Shown: in pieces, positions 26,224 to 34,300 of the stretch
Numbering within the stretch: the stretch's first letter is position 1
How the letters are laid out: every line of letters begins with the position of its first letter
Source of the DNA: JBGTIS01 sp041745535
GTDB lineage: Bacteria; Bacteroidota; Bacteroidia; Cytophagales; Cyclobacteriaceae
Length of the DNA stretch: 48,753 nucleotides
Reading direction: 5' to 3'
NCBI GenBank assembly: GCA_041745535.1
Contig: JBGTIS010000150.1
Span: 1 to 48,753, forward strand
Position numbers and translations under genes: made by a program
The notes under the pieces: generated by a model
What the model was told of the DNA's origin: nothing
Databases searched by the model: none
Seen by the model: the letters and a program-made list of their open reading frames with translations, nothing else

Positions 26224-29200
26224 ATGAAAAACGACTACAAATTTAAGTTATGTCTTATCTTATCGATTTGCATGCTCTTCAATGGTATTATAATGGCTGT
26301 TCCTTCAACCAATTCTATAACAGCGGCAAGCGCTGTTGACAGAACTATTACAGGTACCATTACTACAGAAGATGGAGAAGTTTTGCCTGGCGTAAATATT
26401 TTAGTGAAAGGTACCACACTCGGTACTGTAACTAACGTACAGGGAAATTACTCTATTAATATTCCTGACCAGGGAGGGATTTTAATCATATCTTCCATAG
26501 GATATATCTCTGTGGAAATTCCTGTGAATAACAGATCGGTAGTTGATGTGGCATTGGTAGAAGATGTAAAAGCCTTAGAGGAGGTTGTAGTGGTTGGTTA
26601 TGGTACGATCAACAGAGCCAATATTACTACCGCCGTAAGCACCGTAAAGGGAGAAGAAATTCTGGAAAGGCCAACCGCCATCAACATCGCACAGGGATTG
26701 GCGGGTAAAGTCGCTGGCGTCAATATTATGACCAATTCAGGTAAACCGGGCGGAGCTCCGGCGATAAAAATCAGGGGAGTGGGTTCAATTAATACCTCAA
26801 GCAGTCCATTATTTGTTATTGACGGGATAGTGGGCGCGGACCCTACCATTATCGACCCTAATATTGTTGAATCCGTAAATATTTTAAAAGATGCTTCCGC
26901 GTCAGCGATTTATGGGGCACGGGGCGCGAATGGTGTGGTTGTAATTACTACCAAAAAAGGGAAGGTAGGTACTTCTGAAATATCCTTCAATAATTCAATA
27001 AGCTTTGGCACACTGCAACGTGAGGTAGATTTGCTTGACGCCGCGGGAGCCGCGGAAATGTTCAGAAGACAATATGATTATCCTTTCAGGGCCGATCCGA
27101 ATACCCCAAGACCAGCCCCGCATTTGCCTGGTGGTGAAGATTTTCCGCGTAAGGCCGATTTATTCAATCCTGATGGCACTCCCATATACAATACAAACTG
27201 GCAACGAGAATCTACCCGATTAGCGATTTCTCATAACCATTCACTTACTTTTTCAGGAGGTAAGGAAGATTTAAGTGTAACGGCTAACGTGTCTTATCGT
27301 AACAACGAGGGTATTATGCTGAACAGTTATGACAAACGCGTAAATGCTTATATCAACTTAGGGTGGCAGGTAAAACCCTGGTTGCATATACAGGGAAGTC
27401 TGAACGCAGGCGCGAACCAGGGCAATAATGTGGATTTGAACCCGCTAAGCTCAACCGCCTTGCGTAAAATGTATGAAATGCTGCCTTTTCTGCCTGTTCG
27501 GTATCCTGATGGTACTTATTCCCGTCAGGGTGATTATTTGGGCGCGGAAGATTCTGAAAATCCTGTAAGACTATTAAATGAAATTGAAAATGTGGTGGGC
27601 AGAACCTATTCGCTTGCTAATTTGGTAGGCACCTTCCAGTTAAGTAATTATTTAGATTTGGTTACCACCGTTGGGGCTCAAACAACAGCAGGATACGATT
27701 TTTATTACGCGGGTACCATGCTTAGGGGCGTTTCCGCGAACCAGTTCGGGCAGGCAAGGCGCACCCACTCCAATGCAGGTAACTGGACCAATGAAAACTA
27801 TTTGAACTATCACAATAACTTTGGCAAACATTCATTAGAGGTTATTGGAGGTGTGAGCTGGTATTTTAGCAGGTCAACCTCTACTTTGGCCGAAGCCCAC
27901 AATTTCTTTGACGATTATTACGGGTATAACAGTTTACAGGCTGGATCAAATCCCAGACCCCCTTCTTCAACCCCTTTAGGAAACCAATGGAATTCTGTTT
28001 TCTCAAGAATGAATTATAATTTCGACAACCGGTATATGCTGGGCGCTTCCTTCCGCGTTGACGGTTCATCCAGGTTTGGCGCTAACAAAAAGTATGGTAA
28101 TTTCCCCTCGTTTTCAGCAGGATGGAATATTTCCAATGAACAGTTTTTCGACAACCTCAGGGGAACGGTTAGCAACCTTAAATTAAGGATAAGTTACGGG
28201 GTGGTAGGAAACGCTGAAATAGGTGATTTTGTAACCTTGGCACGACTCACTACTGCCCAAACAACTTTCAACAACCAGGCCGTTACGGGTGTTACGCTAG
28301 GTGCCCTGGCCAATCCTGATCTTTCATGGGAATCGTCAGAGCAGTTTGACATAGGGCTTGAATTAGGACTGTTTGAAGGCAGAGCCAATATTACTTTGGA
28401 TTTATATAATAAAGTCAATAGTGATCTTCTGTACTTTAAAAGGCTGGCCAGTACAACCGGGTTTACCGGAGTGATGGACAATATCGGAGATATCCGAAAC
28501 AGGGGGGTTGAAATAGGAATTCAAACCACAAATATAAGTACCGATAACTTCAGGTGGAGCACCGGATTTAATTTTACCCGAAATGTAAGTAAAGTGCTCG
28601 ACCTGAACGGCGATATTATGTATCCCTGGAGTGGCAGAATTATGGAAGGCAGACCGTTAAACGAGTTTTTTGGTTATAAAAGATTAGGCACCTGGAACCT
28701 GGATGAAGCGGATGAGGCAGCTTCTTATGGCAAATTACCGGGCGATGTAAAATGGCAGGACACCAATAACAATGGCATAAAAGATTTAGACGACCGGGTT
28801 GTAATAGGTAATGGCATGCCAAAGTTTGAAGCCAACATGATTAATACATTTTCTTTTAAAGGATTATCACTGCTTATTGATTTGCAAAGTATGTATGGAT
28901 TAAGTTTGGCGCAAACCACCAGGCATTTGCAGCAAAACGCGGCCGTGCGTGTGAACAGTTACGCTGTTATATTGGATGCATGGACACCTACCCATCAGGA
29001 TACGGAGATTCCCGCGCTAAGAACACCTAACGATCCTCCATCGCCAAGTGAAGTAGCTGATTCCTATGCTGTGGAGGACGCGTCATTCATTCGTGTCAGA
29101 AATGTAGGACTTACTTACAGGGTGAATCCCGCCTGGCTGAGCGATATTCATCTTGCAAATTTGGTGATAGGCGTAAATGTTGAAAACGCGCTGCTATTTA

Positions 29201-29322
29201 CCAGATATTCAGGCATGGACCCGGAGTACACTTCATTAGGCTCCCAACTGGAACAAGGCGTAGATATCTATCAATATCCAAAGCCAAGAACTTTGTCCTT
29301 CAACCTCAATGTTAATTTTTAA
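26224..29322 (+). CDS. SusC/RagA-family TonB-linked outer-membrane receptor (no STN domain)
   Basis: A 1032-residue SusC transporter. A signal peptide of about 25-35 residues leads into a carboxypeptidase-regulatory-like domain at about 40-115 (I-T-G-T-I-T-T-E-D-G-E-V-L-P-G-V-N-I-L-V-K-G). The TonB-box region E-E-V-V-V-V-G-Y-G-T-I-N-R and the plug follow (I-R-G-V-G-S-I-N-T-S-S-S-P-L-F-V-I-D-G; I-L-K-D-A-S-A-S-A-I-Y-G-A-R-G-A-N-G). The barrel ends in S-F-N-L-N-V-N-F. Unlike the receptor at 8700 it has no STN domain, so it should not signal through FecR. Its place behind the sigma-54-controlled genes suggests control by that activator, perhaps by read-through past the hairpin at 26117. Confidence 0.96.
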   Translation: MKNDYKFKLCLILSICMLFNGIIMAVPSTNSITAASAVDRTITGTITTEDGEVLPGVNILVKGTTLGTVTNVQGNYSINIPDQGGILIISSIGYISVEIPVNNRSVVDVALVEDVKALEEVVVVGYGTINRANITTAVSTVKGEEILERPTAINIAQGLAGKVAGVNIMTNSGKPGGAPAIKIRGVGSINTSSSPLFVIDGIVGADPTIIDPNIVESVNILKDASASAIYGARGANGVVVITTKKGKVGTSEISFNNSISFGTLQREVDLLDAAGAAEMFRRQYDYPFRADPNTPRPAPHLPGGEDFPRKADLFNPDGTPIYNTNWQRESTRLAISHNHSLTFSGGKEDLSVTANVSYRNNEGIMLNSYDKRVNAYINLGWQVKPWLHIQGSLNAGANQGNNVDLNPLSSTALRKMYEMLPFLPVRYPDGTYSRQGDYLGAEDSENPVRLLNEIENVVGRTYSLANLVGTFQLSNYLDLVTTVGAQTTAGYDFYYAGTMLRGVSANQFGQARRTHSNAGNWTNENYLNYHNNFGKHSLEVIGGVSWYFSRSTSTLAEAHNFFDDYYGYNSLQAGSNPRPPSSTPLGNQWNSVFSRMNYNFDNRYMLGASFRVDGSSRFGANKKYGNFPSFSAGWNISNEQFFDNLRGTVSNLKLRISYGVVGNAEIGDFVTLARLTTAQTTFNNQAVTGVTLGALANPDLSWESSEQFDIGLELGLFEGRANITLDLYNKVNSDLLYFKRLASTTGFTGVMDNIGDIRNRGVEIGIQTTNISTDNFRWSTGFNFTRNVSKVLDLNGDIMYPWSGRIMEGRPLNEFFGYKRLGTWNLDEADEAASYGKLPGDVKWQDTNNNGIKDLDDRVVIGNGMPKFEANMINTFSFKGLSLLIDLQSMYGLSLAQTTRHLQQNAAVRVNSYAVILDAWTPTHQDTEIPALRTPNDPPSPSEVADSYAVEDASFIRVRNVGLTYRVNPAWLSDIHLANLVIGVNVENALLFTRYSGMDPEYTSLGSQLEQGVDIYQYPKPRTLSFNLNVNF

Positions 29323-29355
29323 TTGTATCCGTCCGTATTTATAAACCTAAGAGAA

Positions 29356-30825
29356 ATGAAACGATTTATCTTTATAACAGGCTTGCTGGCATTGTGCCTT
29401 ACCTCATGCGAAGATTTTCTGGAAGAAGAACCGGTTGGTATTCTTACCACTTCACAATTTTTCAAAACGCCAAATCAAATTCAGACGGCCATAGATGGCG
29501 CTTATAGAGGACTTGCCAGGCCTTTTACTTCCGTTTTTTTGGGTTTACCCATATCCGAATTTTTATCTTTCACAGCGCTTCCTGGTTTCAGTACCAACCC
29601 TTTTGGTACCGGTCCGGATGAAGCTTCATTTGTAAGACTCGATGATATTGATCCCGGGAACGGTTACCTCAGAGAAGCGTTCAACACAGTTTATATTCCC
29701 ATGGAAAATATCAATACGGTTATTGCCAATATTTCTGAAACAGCTGTGATAGATGAAGCGGCTAAAAACAAATACCTGGGGCAGATGTATTTTTTAAGAG
29801 CTTACCATTATTTCTATGGCGTAAAACTATTTGGTGAAATTCCTTTAAAGACTACTCCCACAACCAGCATTAGCGATGTGGAACTATCAAAAGCAACCGT
29901 GGAAAAAATTTATAATCAAATTGTAGCGGATCTTGAGAATGCTGAAACTACCGGCTTGCCCTGGCGAGATGAAAGCGGACATGCTTCTTTGGGCGCGGTA
30001 AAAACGCTTCTGGCCAAAGTATATCTGGATATGGCTGGATTTCCGTTACAAAAAGGAGCGGAATATTATCAGAAAGCTTATGAAAAAGCAAAAGAGGTAA
30101 TTGCCAGTGGTGAATTTATTCTGTTTGAGAATTATTCAGATTTGAGAGATCCGGCCAATAAAAATAAAGGAGAACATATTTTTATGGTCCAAAGGCAAAG
30201 TAATGTCGCCAACTCTGAATTACACAACGCGGTATTGCCACCGGCTATTCCTTCGGCGGGAAATATTTTTGAAAGTGCTTTGCTTCCAACCATAGAATTT
30301 TATAATTCGTACGCGGCTGGTGACAGACGAACAGAAGAAAAAGCATTTTTTTACACCTATGCGCCCGGAGAAGTAACTACCTATAAATATTGGGATGAGG
30401 AGGCAGCGGTGACACCTCCTTCAGGGGCCAATATTCCCATTTTCAGGTATGCCGATGTATTGCTGATGTGTGCTGAAGCCAAAGCAAACGTGGACGGTGG
30501 TACCACTTCTGAACCAGCCGCCATTGATGCTTACTTTCAGGTCCGAAACCGTGCTTTCCCCAATGAAGCCAAACCCGCGTCTATTACAGTTGAAGAGATG
30601 TTAAAGGAGCGCATTTGGGAGTTAACCTTTGAATATCTTCTTACCTGGTTTGATTTACAACGCACCCGCAAAACATTGGATGTGGCATCCGGTGAGATGG
30701 TAGATTTAATTGGCCATCAGGCTACTCCTCATCTTCGAGCCTTTAAGGAAAGCGATTTATACCTGCCAATTCCAACGGAACAGGTAAACCTAAACCCTAA
30801 ATTGGCGGAGCCAGCTACCAATTAG
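29356..30825 (+). CDS. RagB/SusD-family nutrient-uptake lipoprotein
   Basis: A 489-residue partner of the SusC gene 33 bases upstream. ATG at 29356 was chosen because it starts a lipoprotein signal (M-K-R-F-I-F-I-T-G ending C-L-T-S-C); the frame is open from a TTG eleven codons earlier, which would spoil the signal. The mature protein begins C-E-D-F-L-E-E-E, an acidic surface-export signature. The N-terminal SusD-like domain has F-F-K-T-P-N-Q-I-Q-T-A-I-D-G-A-Y-R, and the C-terminal part has F-R-Y-A-D-V-L-L-M-C-A-E-A-K and Y-L-P-I-P-T-E-Q. It binds the ligand at the surface above the barrel. A hairpin at 30851 closes the unit. Confidence 0.95.
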   Translation: MKRFIFITGLLALCLTSCEDFLEEEPVGILTTSQFFKTPNQIQTAIDGAYRGLARPFTSVFLGLPISEFLSFTALPGFSTNPFGTGPDEASFVRLDDIDPGNGYLREAFNTVYIPMENINTVIANISETAVIDEAAKNKYLGQMYFLRAYHYFYGVKLFGEIPLKTTPTTSISDVELSKATVEKIYNQIVADLENAETTGLPWRDESGHASLGAVKTLLAKVYLDMAGFPLQKGAEYYQKAYEKAKEVIASGEFILFENYSDLRDPANKNKGEHIFMVQRQSNVANSELHNAVLPPAIPSAGNIFESALLPTIEFYNSYAAGDRRTEEKAFFYTYAPGEVTTYKYWDEEAAVTPPSGANIPIFRYADVLLMCAEAKANVDGGTTSEPAAIDAYFQVRNRAFPNEAKPASITVEEMLKERIWELTFEYLLTWFDLQRTRKTLDVASGEMVDLIGHQATPHLRAFKESDLYLPIPTEQVNLNPKLAEPATN

Positions 30826-30850
30826 ATGTTTAGCCTGGATATGATTAAAT

Positions 30851-30876
30851 AATAAAGCAAATTCATCTGCTTTATT
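30851..30876 (+). terminator. Hairpin after the second SusD gene
   Basis: AATAAAGCA (30851-30859) and TGCTTTATT (30868-30876) form a perfect 9-bp stem with an 8-base loop, 25 bases after the stop codon. The T-tract after the stem is short, so the assignment is moderate. Confidence 0.5.
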
Positions 30877-30879
30877 TAG

Positions 30880-31200
30880 GGTTTCCGTACCAAATTTAAG
30901 ATGCAAGTTGGTAGGACCGTGGTTTTTTCTGATTCCGGAGTCATCCTCTCGGAAAATAAAGCCCAACCGCGCCACGGGGCTGCCAATGGAGCTTATTCTC
31001 TATAACCCAATTCCCTCTTATGCTGAGCCATTTGTTCAACTGTTTGCCGCAAACTGCTCATATAGTATTAAAGCAATCACATAATCTGCTTGTTTGTCTC
31101 TGAACCTCTATACAATGGCTGTTTGGGCACCAACAGCATCAATGGTGATCAGACTACCTTGGACTCGGAATCGTAAATCTCCTAGGTAAGAAAAGTATAA
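30880..31200 (-). pseudogene. Decayed ISAs1-family transposase fragment
   Basis: Three minus-strand segments recall the ISAs1 family DDE transposase. LITIDAVGAQTAIV (about 31108-31152) matches the V-T-I-D-A-M-G-x-Q-x-x-I signature and is continued, past an in-frame TAG, by D-K-Q-A-D-Y-V-I-A-L. IENKLHW (30983-31003) matches I-E-N-x-L-H-W. LGFIFREDDSGIRKNHGPTN lies in a shifted frame towards 30900 and matches the family's C-terminal F-R-E-D-x-S-R-I-R-K. The first two motifs are only about 120 bases apart, far closer than in an intact gene, so an internal deletion is likely. Stops and frameshifts show it is inactive. No terminal repeats were found. It fills most of the gap between the SusCD unit and the phosphorelay genes. 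Confidence 0.8.
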
Positions 31201-31317
31201 ATCAATAGAATAATGTTAAAGTGCAATTCTCCCAGATGAGAAACATTTTTTATGAAGTTCAAGTTATTCTCGGAAGGATTTTAAAGTATAACTTCTTATT
31301 ATTGAGAAACTAATAAA

Positions 31318-34300
31318 ATGCGCATGAAACCCGCTTTATTCGATAACAATCAACAGCATACAGAAACCATTAACGCTCGCGAGTTGCTGTATGTGCTTAC
31401 AGAAGTAAAAAAAGGGAATCTTTCTGTAAGAATGCCCATTGACCTTGGTGGAACAGCTGGTAAGATTTGTGACACGCTCAACGATATCATAGACCTGAAT
31501 GAGCAGATTGTCCTTGAGTTTACCAAGGCTGGCAATACCATCGGTAAGCAGGGAAAGCTTACACAAAGATTGGAAATTCCAAACGCTAAAGGAGCTTGGG
31601 CTACAGGTGTGGACTCATTGAATACCCTGATTTCCGACTTAGTACATCCTACTATTGAGATCGCCCACGTGATCAGCTCAGTAGCCAAAGGCAATCTTTC
31701 TGAACTCATGCCCCAGGAAATTGGCGGCAATCAGTTGAAGGGAGAATTTCTCCGGATTTCCAAAGAGGTAAATGACATGGTAAAGCAGCTCAACCTCTTC
31801 AGCATGGAGGTAACACGGGTGGCCCGTGAGGTAGGTTCGGAAGGTAAGTTGGGTGGGCAGGCCAAGGTAAAAGGTGTGGCGGGTGTATGGAAAGAATTAA
31901 CCGATTCAGTGAACCAGATGGGAAGCAACCTCACGGCACAGGTGCGGAATATTGCCGAGGTAACGACGGCTGTAGCTAAAGGAGATCTTTCCAAAAAGAT
32001 CACGGTGGATGTAAAAGGGGAGATATTAGAACTGAAGAAAACCATCAACACCATGGTAGATCAGCTCAATTCTTTCTCTTCTGAAGTAACCCGAGTAGCG
32101 CTGGAGGTGGGTACGGAAGGTAAACTGGGTGGTCAGGCTCAGGTAAAAGGAGTTTCCGGTACCTGGAAGGATTTAACGGATTCGGTCAACCAGATGGCTT
32201 CCAATCTTACAGCGCAGGTACGGAATATTGCCGAGGTAACAACAGCTGTAGCTAAGGGAGACCTCTCTAAAAAGATCACGGTGGATGTAAAAGGGGAAAT
32301 ATCAGAGCTGAAGAACACCATTAACACCATGGTGGATCAACTCAATTCTTTCTCTTCTGAGGTAACCCGAGTAGCGCTGGAGGTGGGTACGGAAGGTAAA
32401 CTGGGTGGCCAGGCTAAAGTAAAGGGAGTAGGTGGCACCTGGAAAGACCTTACCGACTCGGTCAACCAGATGGCTTCCAACCTTACAGCGCAGGTACGAA
32501 ATATTGCCGAAGTAACAACGGCTGTGGCGAATGGAGACCTTTCCAGGAAAATTACAGTGGATGTAAAAGGGGAAATATCAGAACTGAAGAATACCATTAA
32601 TACCATGGTCGACCAGCTTAACTCATTTGCTTCCGAGGTAACCCGAGTAGCCCGCGAGGTAGGTTCGGAAGGAAAGCTGGGGGGGCAGGCCACCGTGAAA
32701 GGGGTAGGGGGTACCTGGAAAGATTTGACTGACTCAGTTAACCAACTGGCTGGCAACCTGACGGTACAGCTTCGCGATGTGTCCAAAGTGGCAACTGCCA
32801 TTGCCAATGGTGACCTTACCCAGAAAATCACAGTGGATGTGAAAGGTGAAATTCTTCAGATCAAAGATGTTATCAACCGGATGGTCGACCAATTAAACTC
32901 TTTTGGTTCAGAGGTAACCCGGGTGGCACTGGAAGTAGGCTCTGAAGGTCAATTGGGTGGGCAGGCCAATGTGCCTGGAGTAGCCGGTACCTGGAAGGAC
33001 CTGACCGACTCAGTTAATAAAATGGCTTCCAATCTCACGGCACAGGTACGGAATATTGCCGAAGTAACAACGGCTGTCGCCAATGGTGATCTATCCAGAA
33101 AAATTGCGGTTGATGTGAAAGGAGAAATTCTGGAACTGAAAAATACCATTAACACCATGGTGGATCAGTTACGGGGTTTTGCTTCCGAGGTAACCCGCGT
33201 AGCGCGGGAAGTAGGTTCAGAAGGTGAACTGGGCGGACAAGCCAATGTGCCGGGAGTAGCCGGTACCTGGAAGGACCTGACCGACTCAGTGAACCAGATG
33301 GGAAGCAACCTGACGGCACAGGTACGGAACATCGCGGAAGTGACCACGGCTGTGGCGAATGGGGATTTATCCAAGAAGATCACGGTGGATGTGCGGGGAG
33401 AAATTCTTCAGCTCAAAGAAACAATCAATACCATGGTAGATCAGTTGCGGGGTTTTGCTTCCGAGGTAACCCGCGTGGCACGGGAAGTAGGTACGGACGG
33501 TAAATTAGGAGGCCAGGCCTTTGTGCCGGGAGTAGCCGGCACCTGGAAAGATCTGACCGACTCAGTGAACCAGATGGCTGGTAACCTGACCTCACAGGTA
33601 CGGAATATCGCGGAAGTAGTTAAAGCCATTGCCTCGGGCGACTTGTCTAAAACGGTAACCATTGATGTGAAAGGAGAAATCCTGGATCTGAAGGATACGA
33701 TCAACACAACCGTAGATTTGCTAAGAGCTTTTGCCTCCGAAGTAACCCGTGTGGCGCGTGAAGTAGGTACGGATGGGAAACTGGGTGGTCAGGCTACGGT
33801 GAAAGGAGTAGGCGGTACCTGGAAGGATTTGACGGATTCGGTCAACCAGATGGCTTCCAACCTGACCGGACAGGTACGTGGCATAGCGAAAGTGGTGACC
33901 TCTGTGGCGAAGGGTAATCTGAAACAGAAACTTTCAATTACGGCAGCCGGAGAGGTAGCTCAGCTTACCGACACCATCAATGAAATGATTGATACCCTGG
34001 CGGTTTTTGCTGACCAGGTAACTACGGTAGCCAGAGAGGTAGGGGTTGATGGCAAACTGGGTGGTCAGGCTTTTGTGCCGGGTGCTGCGGGTACCTGGAA
34101 AGACCTGACAGAAAACGTTAATCAGTTGGCAGAAAACTTAACTACACAGGTAAGGGCTATTTCTGAAGTTGCTTCAGCAGTAACCAAAGGAGACCTCACC
34201 CGGACCATCAATGTGGAAGCCCAGGGAGAGGTGGAAGCTTTGAAGGATACCATCAACCAGATGATTGCCAATCTGAAAGAAACTACCCTCAGAAATCAGG

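Noticed and set aside
31731..33707. A series of minus-strand open frames of 60-160 codons in the HAMP region
   Set aside because: They repeat with the same 276-bp period as the HAMP units and are mirror images of the repeat, not separate genes.
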